NCBI GenBank assembly: GCA_013400975.1
Contig: WBMZ01008671.1
Span: 1 to 64,000, forward strand
Length of the DNA stretch: 64,000 nucleotides
Origin: Atrichornis clamosus
Taxonomy: Eukaryota > Chordata > Aves > Passeriformes > Menuridae
Reading direction: 5' to 3'
Shown: positions 1 to 11,176 of the stretch, in pieces
How the letters are laid out: the number at the start of each line of letters is the position of its first letter
Position numbering within the stretch: the first letter of the stretch is position 1
Program-made: the position numbers and the translations under genes
The notes under the pieces: model-generated
Databases searched by the model: none
Seen by the model: the letters and a program-made list of their open reading frames with translations, nothing else
Told to the model about the DNA's origin: nothing

Positions 1-28
1 ACCATTCTGTGATCCTGTGATTCCCAGG
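1..28 (+). repeat. CR1 3' tail, truncated by window edge
   Basis: The first bases carry imperfect repeats of the attctgtgat type that end avian CR1 elements. Confidence 0.65.
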
Positions 29-3000
29 AGGAGAGGACCAGCTGGCTCCTCCTAGCATAAAATCCATCTGGAGTGGCAGTTCCAGCCTTTTGGCCGGTGG
101 CCAAGGTATGTCCTCTGAATGCTGCTACACGCTGGTGTACCGGCACAAAAATGCTTTTTGCCAGCGAGCCACGGGCATGATTTAACAGGGATTAAGCAGC
201 CTCCACGCCTGCCCTGCTGCTGACTGGGGTGCGCTGCTGACGCCTTCGGCAGCCACCGGCGGGATGGATTTACTTCAGCAGGTTGACATCTCAACTTCGA
301 GTTGGATGTGTCTTTTAGGATTACAGGGCTTTGCACAGCCCAAGTGCCCATTACATTGTCTGGGTGCCTGGAAAGAAAAGATTTCCTTTCTGATAATGAT
401 TTCCCTTTAGTTATTTACAAGGGATGGTGCGCGGTGGCCGGCACGGGTGCGCGAGTGACGGTGTGTGGATCAGCTTGTGGTTGTGATGATTCTATTTAGG
501 TTGTGGGCTGTGCTCTTGTTCCATTAGCTTATAGTAGAGGCAGGGGAATGTGAAAATGGATTATGTCTGGCTTAAGTCACATTTTGTAGCGTGAACCAGT
601 GTAAAATAGGTTATAAAACTCAGGCTGTTCGCAGTTCAGGGGTTGCTGGTTGGAGGCTTTTTATGACCTGTTTCAGATTTTATGTCTAGAAATGCTGGTG
701 CATTTGCATTTATTGAATTTGTATAAAAATCTGTCAACATCCCTTGCTGTTGTTGCTGCAGCCAGAAGGATGCTCCAGCAGTCTCCTTGCCCTGACATCC
801 CACCACAGGGTGAGCCCATAAACCCACTCCACTCACCTGATATTCAGACAGTGGTTTTCTTAGCTGTATGCTGTTTTCTCCTTTCTCTTTTGTGATAATA
901 TCCATCACAAGCCAAAGGTAGCATCTTCCCCCAAGGCAAGGAAGCCCATCTGGTGGAAAACCACTCCAACCTCACGCACAGATTTGACACACTAAAAGAC
1001 TTTGTGTTCCTAAAGGTGACGTGGCTTTGGTTTTGTTTAAAAAGAAGAAAAGAAAAAGATCCACTTCCCAGCCACAGAAAATTGCTTATTGCGGGGAAGC
1101 AAGCTGCATAGTAAATTATTGTCTAGTTGAGAATGAGGGACTTCTGGCTTTCTGGTTATTCCCCTCCCTTCCTTGCTGGATCATTTTATCAAGCTGGCTG
1201 TTTTGGGTTGGATTCGGCAGTACTTGTCTGTCTCTCTCTTTTTTCCCCCCGTTTATTTCTGTGTTTGTGCTAATGTCTCTGTTTCAATGCACCGTGGCGT
1301 TCTCCTGCTGTGTTCCATGCCAGACTCATGAATGGCACTGCAACGTGGCAGCTGTTGGGCTCCTGTCCTGTCACTGGAGCTTTTCTGCATCACCAGGTGC
1401 CAGAAACCAGACCTGAGACTGGAGGGATGATGAAATGTATCAAATGCTCAGCCAGCTGTGGATGCATCAGTATCTGAAAAGCCCAAGGCTGTCTCCAGCA
1501 GCAGATGCTCGATGTGGTTTTCGAAGGTGCTTGCATTTTAATTAGAAAAGGGTCAGATCCAGGATATAATAATTTACGTTTCTGCGCTTGATGTTTTGAC
1601 GTCTGGAAAGGTGGTGGTTTTGGAGCAGCAAATCCAAAAAAAAGACACGTGGTGCTTCGTGGAGATGCAGCAGTACCTGGGTACAGGGAGTCATGGTTCA
1701 TCTCTGCTGCTTTTATTTTCCATAGTAACTGTTCCTGCGGGTGGCTGGGTACCAGAGCTGCCTGCCAGCAGTGAAGATAAACTGCTCGTCTCGTTCTCCG
1801 AGATGCTCTTACCACTTTAGATAGACACACTGCTAATTGCTTGTTGTTGGAAATGGGCTGGATTAGGAGAGAGAAAATATTGCTGCAGAAGGGGCTCATT
1901 AAAAGCAGGTGGTGGGAATGGAGCTGTGCTGATGGCCAGGAGCTCCAGCCCCAGACACGGACGCTCAGAGGTCCTTCTGCCTCTGCTGCTGCCAGGGAGC
2001 TGGTGGATGGTTATTAGCAGAGTCAGGGTGCACAGAGGGTTTCACCTGACCTGAAGGTGCTTATTAGAAGCAGATAAGAAGTAGGAGGGTTGTCCTGCAC
2101 CTTCTACTCTGCCCTGGTCTGTATGGTCAAAGCACCCCTCCCCTCCCGTGTGTGGAGCTGAAGGGACCTCTGTGCTTCAGCAGTGGCTTTGGGAACCCTG
2201 GCTTGGAGTATCAGTGGGCAGGAAATATGAGGGAGGTGATGCTGAAGGGTTTGACTGTCTGCTGTTCCTCCCTGCCCAGCCCCAGAGAGGCCCTGAGCAG
2301 AAGAGGGTATGATTTCATCCTGGATGTCCATCTGCACCTGGACAAAGTGATGTCCAATGTCGCTGCCTGGAGCAGAGAACCACAGGGTTGTTTTGGAGCC
2401 TGGACAAGAGATGTGAAAGTTGGTGTTAGCTCATGAGATAGGACGTGATGTCTGGGACTGGGCTGGGGCCCCTCCCTGTGTCTCCTTGGGAGTCAGTTTG
2501 GTTTGGTTTTGCCATCATCCCATTCAGGCATGGACAAATGAGTCTGGGCTGCTGAGCTGTTTTTCAGTTCATGTGCCAGGTGTCTCAGAGCAGAAGGGAC
2601 CTGCTGGCTCACAGTTTATCATAAACTCCCAAGGGAGAACAAACACAAGAGGGATGCTGGATGTCCTATCACAGAACATTCTGGAAGCAGGTGGCTGCAT
2701 TGCTACACGAAGAATTTGCACTGCAGCTGCCTTTTGTAGGAAGCGTCTCTTGTTCCTAGAAAACCCTGGGATGATGAATCCTGTGTGGCAAGACAAAGGC
2801 TTTCAGGGATCTGTCAGGATAGCTCTGTAGCCCGTCACAGCCTGTCTCTGCGGCAGCTGGCCTGTGATGGCATTTCTGAGGAATAAATCTTCTACAGATA
2901 AAGGCTGCACTGCATTCCTCCTGCTTGACTTTGGAGTCACGGAGGAGTGGAGGATTTGGCTGGGATTTTTTCAGTCTTTAGCTGGAGGATACGTAAGGAA

Positions 3001-3107
3001 TAGACATGGGTTTTCCAGTTAAATGCCTTAAGTGAGTCATGTAAGCCTGTATCTAAACAGCTGAGGCCACATTGTTGAAAAGATGGGCTGGGCACCTGCC
3101 CTTTATT

Positions 3108-3181
3108 GGGATTTGGTGGTGGTTAAACCTTTAGACCATTGAATGGGATTTGGTGGTGGTTAAACCTTTAGACCATTGAAT
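3108..3181 (+). repeat. Perfect 37-bp tandem duplication
   Basis: Two identical 37-base copies abut (3,108-3,144 and 3,145-3,181), each starting gggatttggtggtggttaaa and ending accattgaat. Absence of any difference suggests a recent duplication or an assembly artefact. Confidence 0.95.
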
Positions 3182-3609
3182 TTCAATACTGAAAGAAGCC
3201 TGATGCATGAAGTAGTTCTGCCTGAATGCTGTATTTCAGAGTTCTTTCCCAGTAACCTTACCTGGGTGTTGGAATTGAGTGTTAGCTCCTGGCTGTGTAG
3301 TTGTCCGGTGAATCTGCTTTCAGCTTTCACTATTTGGGCGTGTGTGACAGCGTGGTGTTCCTGTTTCTCTTGTCTTTGAAAACCACAGCCTTCAAAGAAA
3401 CTTGTCATGTGTGTGAAAGCATTTTCGCTCTCAGCATCCATCTAATGGAAGCAAAACACTGGGAGAAGCAATCCCTTTATTTTGTTTGCCTTCCTGATGC
3501 TCAACCATGTTCGGCCTTGCCTAGGAGCAAGGCGTGCTGTTGTTGTCCTAATAGCAGGTCAGGATGTGGGTTTGTCTGGATGAACTGGAGCAAGAACTGG
3601 CTTGCTCTT

Positions 3610-4336
3610 GAGTCACACCAACCCCTGCAGCTCCAGGCTGGGGCAGAGGGGCTGGAAGCCTGGGAAAGGCTCTGGGGGTGCTGTGCCAGCGGCTGGACAA
3701 GAGCCCAGCTGTGCCCAGGTGGGCAAGAGGCCAATGGACCCTGGGCTGTCCCAGCCATGGGGTGGCCACAGCCCCAGGGCAGTGCCCGTCCCCTGTGCTG
3801 GCCCTGCTGGGGCACCTCCAGTGCTGGGGACAGCTCTGGGCCCCTCAGGACAGGAGAGACCCTGAGGGGCTGGGGCGTGTCCAGGGCAGGGAACGGCGCG
3901 GGGAAGGGGCTGGAGCAGCAGGAGCCGCTCAGGGAGCTGGGAAAGGGGCTCATCCTGGAGCAAAGGAGGCTCAGGGGGGCCCTTCTGGCTCTGCACAAGT
4001 CCCTGACAGGAGGGGGCAGCCAGGGGGGGTCGGGCTCTGCTCCCAGAGAACAACGGAAAGGAGGAGAGGAAATGCCCTCAAGCTGTGTGCCAGGGGATAT
4101 TTAGGCTGGATATTGGGGGAAAATTTCCTGACCAAAAAGGCTGGCACTGCTCTGGCACAGCTGCCCAGGGCAGTGGTGGAGTCCCCATCCGTGGAGGAAT
4201 TTCAAAGCCCTATGAATGTGACACCTGAGGACATGGGTCAGTGGTGGCCTTGGCAGTGCTGGGGGATGGTTGGACTCAATGGCCTTGGAGGGCTTTTCCA
4301 ACCTGAACAATTACTGTGATTCAGTGATTCTGTAAG
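3610..4336 (+). mobile_element. CR1 LINE fragment (long 3' portion)
   Basis: Shows the ordered landmarks of the CR1 3' region: tgcccaggtgggcaagaggc, ggggctggagcagcagga, a cluster around gtggtggagtccccatcc, then ggcttttccaacctg and a gtgattcagtgattctg tail. The reverse-transcriptase part is 5'-truncated or decayed and no intact frame remains. A closely similar copy lies at 24,680-25,338 in the same orientation. Confidence 0.92.
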
Positions 4337-5117
4337 AATCATTTTAGGCAGATCGCTCCATGGGTAGCAGTTTTAGGGACAGTGTGCTGTAACAGTTTTT
4401 GCCCAGAAGCCCCAGCTCCTCACTTCAGGCCATGATGTTTGTTTGGGGGCGTTGGAGTCCCTTGGGAAGGCTGGGGCACTGGTGGGTCTCATCCCAGGGA
4501 AAGAGCTGTGTGAGGCTGCCCTGCAGTGCTGTCTTAGCATTGCTGCAGTGCAGGTTTTGGAGTGCTTTTGCCTTGGTGTGGAGGGGGATGGCTGGAGCCT
4601 CTTCCCTGGGGAATGATGTGTGTATGGGGCCCTCTCACCCAGCCTGCAGTGAGCTGATGGAAATGTGTCAATGTCCTGTGTGTCTGTGGCCTTCTCATCA
4701 TGGACTCATCGTTTCTTACATCAAGTAAGATGCAAGTTCTAGTGTCCTGTTGCCTCCCAACCCAAAATGGGTTCCTTCTCCATTGCTGTTCTTCACCTAT
4801 GAGATCACTTGCTTCCACAAGTTCAACAAGCCTGGAGCACCTTAGGGAGAAAGGAAATGAACCTACAAGTGTCAAAAAAATTGTTTGTTCTTATTATTTG
4901 CTGATTAAGGGTAAAGCCATGTAATTGCCATGAAAACTGAATAATCTTGCTAGAGCACGAACCCCATTTAGATCACTCTTAATAACAGCTATTAATAACA
5001 ATTATACATTACAGTAATGCTGATAATTACTAAGTTATAATAAGCAGTTTGCACATCTATTGACTTTTTCTGCTGATGATTCCTTCTTTAATGGTCATAG
5101 TAATGAGCGTGGCATGG

Positions 5118-5262
5118 GCTCTGTAGAATCATAGACTCCTGGAAGGATTTAAGTTGGAAGGGACCTTCAAGGTCCTCTAGTTCTAACACCCTTGCTCGAA
5201 GGGTTGCTCCAAGTCCCATCCAACCTGGCCTTGGACACTTCCAGGGATAGGAAAGGTTTGGA
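5118..5262 (-). mobile_element. CR1 3' end
   Basis: Reverse-complement CR1 tail: tagaatcatagactcctgga, then gttggaagggacc and ccttggacacttccaggga. Confidence 0.9.
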
Positions 5263-6375
5263 AGGTAATTTTCAGACACTCAAAACTTACTGACTTTGTG
5301 CCTTGACAAAGTAGAGGGGAGGAAAGGGGAAAGTGGAAAAAAAGTGCAAATTTGAGGTTGATCTCTATTAATTATCATTAAGGAATGTACCTGGGGTCTG
5401 TGAATGCTTTGTGGTAGGTGCTGAGCCAACACAACCAAGGGATCACTGCTCCATGAAGAGCTCTCAAGAACATTTATTTGCTCAATGTGAGAGGATGCCA
5501 ACTGCTTTGATTAATGTTCAGATGTGGTTTTGGGGGTTTCTTTGAAAATTTCTTTTTTGTACATGTTTTGAGGGCGAGGTGAGATGGAAAACCTGCTCCA
5601 GGCACAGATCACCCGGAAGAGCAGGAGACCATACAGCCCTCACGTCAGGAAACTTTTGTGGATTAAGGGTTAATTTTGGAAAGGGAGAGAAGGTTTAGTG
5701 TTACTGGGGAGAGTAAACCCTTGCAAGTGGGCTTGGACTGGCCTGGGTCTAGGTGGATGCTTCCCTTCCCAAGGTGCCTCCTGCCAAGGAGGAAGGGCCC
5801 TTTTTGTGCCCCAGGAGCTGTTCCTTCTCAGGGGCCTGGTGAGTGATGGTTTCCTTCAGAGAGGTGAGGGCACCACAAGATGACTTCATTTTAGAGTTGC
5901 CTGCTAGAGATCCATAAATATCTCAAATACGTGATTTGTGCTCATTTGCTGGGCCTGGTGACTTCTGACAAACGTGCTTCCTTTCAGTTTGCCATTTCTC
6001 CTGTTGCCTCTTGACAAAATGCTGGTTGGGCCTGGTGGTGAGCACCCCAAAAGTGGAGGCTTGTGTTAGCCCTTCCTCTGCTTTATGTTTTATCATAGGT
6101 GTTCAAGGTGGAGCATCCCCAGGGCAGTACCCTGGGCTTGATTTCCTCCAGTGCCACCTCAAAAAAACCCTAAAATTGGCACAAATCCTTGGGCTTTGTA
6201 ATGTGTGGCCCAAGGGGGTGGAGGATAACCTCTGACCCTGCTTGCTCCATCCCAAGGGATGCCACCTGTGTCAGCTGTGCCCCACCTCATGCCATCTCCC
6301 TATGCCATCACAACCCTCCAGGACTCATGGGAGCCTCCTATTCTCCCAACTCTTTCTTTAGCACTTTCTGTTTAA

Positions 6376-6413
6376 TAATTGGTGCTTTCCATTTGGTAAT
6401 TGGCACTAATTAG
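6376..6413 (+). promoter_or_regulatory. Possible homeodomain-site cluster
   Basis: Two TAATTGG motifs (6,376-6,382 and 6,397-6,403) are exactly 21 bases apart, two helical turns, followed by the palindrome CTAATTAG at 6,406-6,413. Such motifs are common by chance in AT-rich DNA, so the spacing is the only argument. Confidence 0.25.
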
Positions 6414-6984
6414 TGAAAAGGGAGGAAGCATGCCCTCCTCCAGGGCTCCACACTCTCTGGGGCTCCTCCTTTTTTCTTTCTTGACTTTTTTCTTTTTTCT
6501 TTCTCCTTTTTAATACGCCACATGATTTTTGTTCAGGAGGTAATGTGTGATATTGATCTACATAATGAGCCTTTTTGACATTCTAGGCACATTTGGGAAT
6601 AATTCCTTGAGCAGATGAAATCCTTAGGCCAGAACTGCTCATTCTCAGCAGTTTCCAAATGAAGCCACAATTGTTCAGAAGTGACAGAGGAGAAAATAGT
6701 TCAGGAGCTGGAAATTACATGAGCTGGGAACAGATTTTTTTTATTTTCCCCCCTTCCCTTCCGGATGGCATGTGACTCACTCCGAATTTGCTTAGTAATT
6801 TTATCCTTGTCTCAAGGCAGACTGTAAATCCCCATTCCTGGTGAAGGAGAGGGTGAGGAATGAAGTTGTCGTGTCCTGCAAAGTGGTGGGAGCTCCTGTG
6901 TCTTCTCCCTCCCAGCTGCAGGGAAGGAGGAATATGAATCTTACCACTGGTCCAAGGCTTAGTTCCGTCCAAACATGGAGTTAT

Positions 6985-7290
6985 TAAATATCCTGAGTTG
7001 GAAGGCACCCACCAGGGTCATCAGTCCAGCTCCTGTCCCTGCACAGACACCCCAGCAATCCCACCCTGTGCATCCCTGGGAGCGTTGTCCTAAGGCTCCT
7101 GGAGCTCTGGCAGCCTTGGGGCCGTGCCCATTCCCTGGGGAGCCTGGTCAGTGCCCACCACCCTCAGGGCGAAGAACCTTTCCCTGATATCCAGCCTGAC
7201 CCTCCCCTGGCACAGCTCCAGCCCTTCCCTGGGTGCTGTCCCAGGTCACAGAAAGCAGAGATCAGCGCCAGGCCCAGCATGGGTCCAGGT
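6985..7290 (-). mobile_element. CR1 3' portion
   Basis: Reverse-strand CR1: gagttggaaggcacccacca, then tgtccctgcacagacacccc, the ccttggggccgtgcccattc stretch and gatatccagcctgaccctcc. Very similar to the copy at 56,390-56,830, so both belong to one subfamily. Confidence 0.92.
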
Positions 7291-7895
7291 GGTTTCTTTT
7301 CTTATGGTATGGCTGGCATTGAGCCCTGGAGAAATAGGAAGGAGAAGAGCATTATAAATCCCCTATATCTTCTGTAGAGCCAATCTCCTGCAGCAAGAGG
7401 TTTTAAAAGTAAATTCTGTTGTGATCTCTGTTTCACCTCCTCAGTGGACCATTTACAGTCGCACCACTGACTCAGCTTTATTTGCTGCCACTGCCCTAGA
7501 GGAGCTTTTCAGTTACCGTCCTCTTCCCCACCCTTGTCCATCACACTCAGCTTCTCCCCCTTATCCAGCACAACTAGTGCTGTGGATTTATTAAAATAAG
7601 CATTTTAATGTTTTGTTTTTCTCTTGTGCGTATGGCTGGAGGTTTTCGGCAGTTTGGGTTTTAAGACAGAGGGCGGGAAGTATGTCTGTTGTCCTTAAAT
7701 GGACAGTTTTTGCACGCCTGGAAAGTCTTAAGTGTGACCACCTAGGATTATTATAAATATTACTGGAAACGCAGATGTACGGCAAAAAAGCATCCTGCCT
7801 GTGGTGAGCGATTGGCTTCGTCTGCTGTTTTTTTAACCTTTCTTCACGATGACCGGGAAATGATTTCTCGCCGTCTCTCCGTTCCGGTTCCTCAG

Positions 7896-7928
7896 GCCCC
7901 CTGTGCTGTCGACGTCTCCCCTGGAGGG
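7896..7928 (+). other. CTIF: 5'UTR part of CTIF first coding exon
   Basis: A pyrimidine-rich run ends in ttcctcag at 7,888-7,895, a good 3' splice site, and is followed by 33 bases before the start codon. The reading frame is open upstream through two earlier ATGs (7,812 and 7,860), but both lie before the acceptor and so would be intronic. This supports a spliced 5'UTR with an upstream exon outside the part I can recognise. The alternative is that this exon is itself a first exon with an internal transcription start. Confidence 0.6.
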
Positions 7929-8108
7929 ATGGAGAGCTCCTCGGTGGCATCGGCCTCCTCGGAGGCGGGGAGCAGCCGCTCCCAGGAGATCGAGGAGCTG
8001 GAGCGCTTCATCGACAGCTACGTGCTGGAGTACCAGGTGCAGGGGCTGCTCACGGACAAGACCGAGGGCGACGGCGAGAGCGAGAAGACCCAGTCCCACG
8101 TCTCACAG
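7929..8108 (+). CDS. CTIF: CTIF coding exon 1 (residues 1-60)
   Basis: Sixty codons from a well-placed ATG (G at -3 and G at +4) to a phase-0 donor, cag|gtgggt. A Ser/Ala-rich start (residues 2-18) leads into a predicted amphipathic acidic helix, roughly residues 19-41, with the core EELERFIDSYVLEY. An acidic/polar stretch follows (residues 42-56). Length and sequence match the first 60 residues I recall for mammalian CTIF, with only conservative changes. The N-terminal half of CTIF is the part known to bind CBP80. Residues 35-41 (YQVQGLL) also fit the Y-x4-L-hydrophobic pattern of eIF4E-binding peptides; whether that is functional is unknown. The exon is GC- and CpG-rich compared with the surrounding introns. 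Confidence 0.95.
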
Positions 8109-8344
8109 GTGGGTGGGGGGCACGGCGTGGGGCGGGAGAGGGGCTGGGGGACACTGCTGGCTGGCAGCCTGGGTTGGGGATGCAGGTCCCCAGCTGCAGT
8201 GGCTTTTCCAGGGTTTGGATGTGAAGCGGGACGTAATAAAACATTGGGCTTGGGGCAGCCTGCTTGTTCGGGGGTATATTTGAGGTGTCCAACCGGTTGG
8301 TAGCAGTCTCCTGATACTGGAGTTTGATTTTTTTATGGCCTCAA

Positions 8345-8490
8345 GGTGCATCATTGAAAGTGTCCAGGGCCAGGTTGGACTGGGCTTGGAGCAACCTGGT
8401 CTATTGGAAGGTGTCCTTGCCCATGGCAGGGGGTGGGAACAAAATGGGCTTTAATGTCCCTCCCAACCCAAACCTTTCCATGATTCTGTG
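8345..8490 (+). mobile_element. CR1 3' end
   Basis: Contains gtgtccagggccaggttgga, then ggtgtccttgcccatggcag and a ccatgattctgtg tail. It starts about 235 bases after the first coding exon of CTIF. Confidence 0.9.
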
Positions 8491-10698
8491 TATGAAGGAT
8501 CCCATCTTTATCTGGTATGAGCAGCCTTTGTCTGATCTGTCTGAGCTGTGCAGGTTCGCTGGAGCTGAGGATCTGACCCAGAGCTCTGGACCTCCTTTAT
8601 ATTGTCTCAGTATAAAGAAATTACCATACAAAGGAACCTTTCTAAGAATAGATTTTGCTAAAAAGGTCTTTTACAATTTGAGGATCAAAGCTGTTAGAGG
8701 TGTGAGAAAATAAATTGAAAAATCTAGTGGTCCAAAGTGTATTTTTTTAACCCAGGGCTGGAAGATGTCAGTGTTTGAAGTGACTTTGGAGGAGCTTCAG
8801 GTCTAACAGACAAGTGCTGCTTATTAACATGTCAAGTTCAGAAGTAGTATTGAATTAGAAATACATTAATAGACCAAGTTTTACAACCTGTCCACTGCTC
8901 TGAGAATAAACCTGGGCTGCCTCTGCATCTTGAGGGAGAGAATTTGTAATTCTCATGACAGCCCATGTACAATTTTTGCATTAAGATCCTTGATTGCAAC
9001 AACCAAATCCATCTTCCATTTGGGGAAATGGAGTTTTAGCTTTCCTTCCTGGCCTGCCCTGAAGAAAAAAGCAGCTGCTGTTTTTTTAATGTCAGTTCTG
9101 AGAGTATTCTCTTTCAAGATGGCTAGGTTTTATTTTGAAAGAAAAATTCGTAATAATGAAAGATCTGAACATTGAACCTTTTAATTAAACCACTTTTAGA
9201 GGCACATCACATGAAGCAGCTAAACGTGGTTGTACCCCAGACCATTGGTGCAGAATTTTAATTAGGCTTTATTGTGAAACTCCATCAAAATGCAGTATTT
9301 CGTGTTTCTAGAGCTGTATATGGGACAAGAAGTGAGGATGGGCTTTTACATAGGTCACCTGCCTTTATCTTAATGGATGCACTAAGAAAGAATTATCTCC
9401 TGTCTCTCAAAGATTTTAATTTTTCCACCTCGCACCCTGAATTCGTGTAAGAACCTTTATTTCTGATTTACTCTTCCCAATCACCTCTTAGCAAAGCAAG
9501 GAATAAACATGCACATATCCTGCAGCTGGCTGGTGTAACCTTGGTGGAAGCCAGCGTGTTGGAAAGTGGAATGTTCCCCCTTAATGAGAGCTGGAGGGAG
9601 AAGGATGGGTTTATGGGAAAGGCACTCGGCTCAGACCAAGGAAATTGTTTTTAACTGCAAGGTTCTGCCAGCAGCTAAATCTTTAATGTGGGCAAGTTGC
9701 TCAGTCTCTCTGCAGTTTATTTCCTCACGGCTGCAATAATGCTTTCCCTGCCTGAGAGGGGATCAATCCACTCTCCCATGTGTGTGTTGCTTGGATGCTG
9801 CCACATCCCTGGACAACTGCTCTCCATGCTGGGGGAAGGAAGCTGCTCCCAGGGCAGCTGAATCCATCACCCTTTCAGAGAACCCCAAAATGTGGATGTT
9901 CCTGTGATGGAGATGTCCTCTACCCTGCTCCCACCAGAAGTAAAGAGGAAAGTCTTTCCAGGCATGTGGTTGCACTCAAAATTGTTAAAGAAGGTGGCCA
10001 GAGGTCTGGTATAAGGCTCTCAAGAGTGATGGCACCATGAACCTCTCCAGGTAGGTCAGCAGAGGTGGCAGGAGAGTGATGGGCAGCTCTTTAATGAGGG
10101 GAGACTGAGATCCCCCCATCTGTGAGCTACAGTAGACTCTCTGATAGGGGCAGGGGTCATGGGCACTCTTATTTTGTGGCCTCACCCATAGTTGTCACGG
10201 AGCTCTCAGGTGCTTACTTGTGTGGAACTGACTTTTCATTTTCCTGGTGCATCATCCTCGGTGATGTTACAGAGCACTGTCTGTGCAGCAGCCAGGTGCT
10301 TCCAGGGTGAAAGACCTCAGAAATGGGGCTGGGCAGTCTCAACTTCGTTGAAGTGACAAAATGACTTCGGGATTAAGCAGCATCTTTGATGTTTGCCTAG
10401 TGAAAATTGCTTTTTAATGTTTCTTTTTTTTTCCCCAGTATGATGCAGCCCTTCATGTCTTTGAGGGGAAAAAACACCATAACAAATGACCCCAAACTGA
10501 ATTATTTTGGTGAAGGCACCTTGCTGCCAAACCTCACCTAAGCATCTGGTGATCCCCTATGACCACGTGTGGCAGTGGCCAAACATACAGCTTCCATCCT
10601 CATTTTCTGTTCTGTCTAAAATGAAAACACAGGATTTTGGCAGCTCAGGACATATATCTGTCTCTGAATCAGAGTTGGGAAAAGCAGGAATTTCCCAA

Positions 10699-10754
10699 CT
10701 TTCCATGAAAGAATTTTCTTTCCATGAAAGAATTTCCCTCTTTCCATGAAAGAG
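10699..10754 (+). repeat. Three copies of ctttccatgaaaga
   Basis: Copies begin at 10,699, 10,718 and 10,740; the first two extend to 17 identical bases, the third diverges after 14. A small local duplication cluster of unknown role. Confidence 0.85.
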
Positions 10755-11092
10755 GGATAAAATCAAACCACCCTGGTGCGTGCCACACACCTGAGATTCC
10801 AAAGACTGACAGAGTCTGCATGGAAGCATTGGGGATGGATTTTACTGCAGAGCATCACTTCAAGTGCTTTCCCACAATGGTTCCTGCATCTTCATTCTCT
10901 CTACCCACTGTCAGCGGGTGGAGCATTTCCAAGCCAAAGCCTTTGGGATCATCCTCAAAAAGGAGGGGGTGCCACACGTGTGCAGCGATGCCCGCGGCTG
11001 CACGGTGTTTTCTGTGTGCTCTGGGCTGACACAGCAGTTTTCCCCAGCCCAGCTATTATTTTGCACAATCCCTTCTTTTATCCCCTCTGCAG

Positions 11093-11176
11093 TGGACGGC
11101 GGATTGCAGCGAGCAGCTTGATGGCAGCTGTTCCCCATCCCGAGGGAAGGGCTCGTCGTCTCACGAACACAACCAG
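11093..11176 (+). CDS. CTIF: CTIF coding exon 2 (residues 61-88)
   Basis: Twenty-eight codons bounded by acceptor ctctgcag and donor cag|gtaagg, phase 0 on both sides. It begins WTADCSEQLDGSCS, closely matching the corresponding mammalian CTIF segment. Its end (SRGKGSSSHEHNQ) differs from the mammalian protein as I recall it and appears about four residues longer. This is a Ser-rich, probably disordered linker after the N-terminal helix. Because the exon is a multiple of three in phase 0, skipping it would keep the frame. Confidence 0.92.

Larger units (their letters stand above)
1..7895. other. Upstream of CTIF coding exon 1: non-coding
   Basis: Either a 5'UTR intron of CTIF or upstream intergenic DNA. 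It contains CR1 fragments at the left edge, 3,610-4,336, 5,118-5,262 and 6,985-7,290, a perfect 37-bp tandem duplication at 3,108-3,181, and homeodomain-type motifs at 6,376-6,413. The longest open frames (267 and 213 codons, around 3.3-4.3 kb) lie in GC-rich CR1 sequence and are not genes. I could not locate a promoter or 5'UTR exon. Confidence 0.7.
8109..11092 (+). other. CTIF intron 1
   Basis: About 3.0 kb between a phase-0 donor (gtgggt) and an acceptor (ctctgcag). It holds a CR1 3' end at 8,345-8,490 and a triplicated short motif at 10,699-10,754. The remainder is AT-rich intron with no open frame resembling a protein. Confidence 0.85.

Noticed and set aside
3301..4319. Long open frames (267 and 213 codons) suggesting a protein gene
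   Set aside because: They cover the CR1 copy and its GC-rich 5' flank, overlap each other in different frames and resemble no protein family; the homologous CR1 at 24.7-25.3 kb shows the same artefacts.
7812..7928. Upstream in-frame ATG extending CTIF by 39 residues
   Set aside because: A strong acceptor at 7,888-7,895 separates it from the exon, and the known protein starts at the ATG at 7,929.
8109..8303. Read-through of CTIF exon 1 past its donor
   Set aside because: The frame stays open, but conservation ends exactly at cag|gtgggt and exon 2 continues the known protein.
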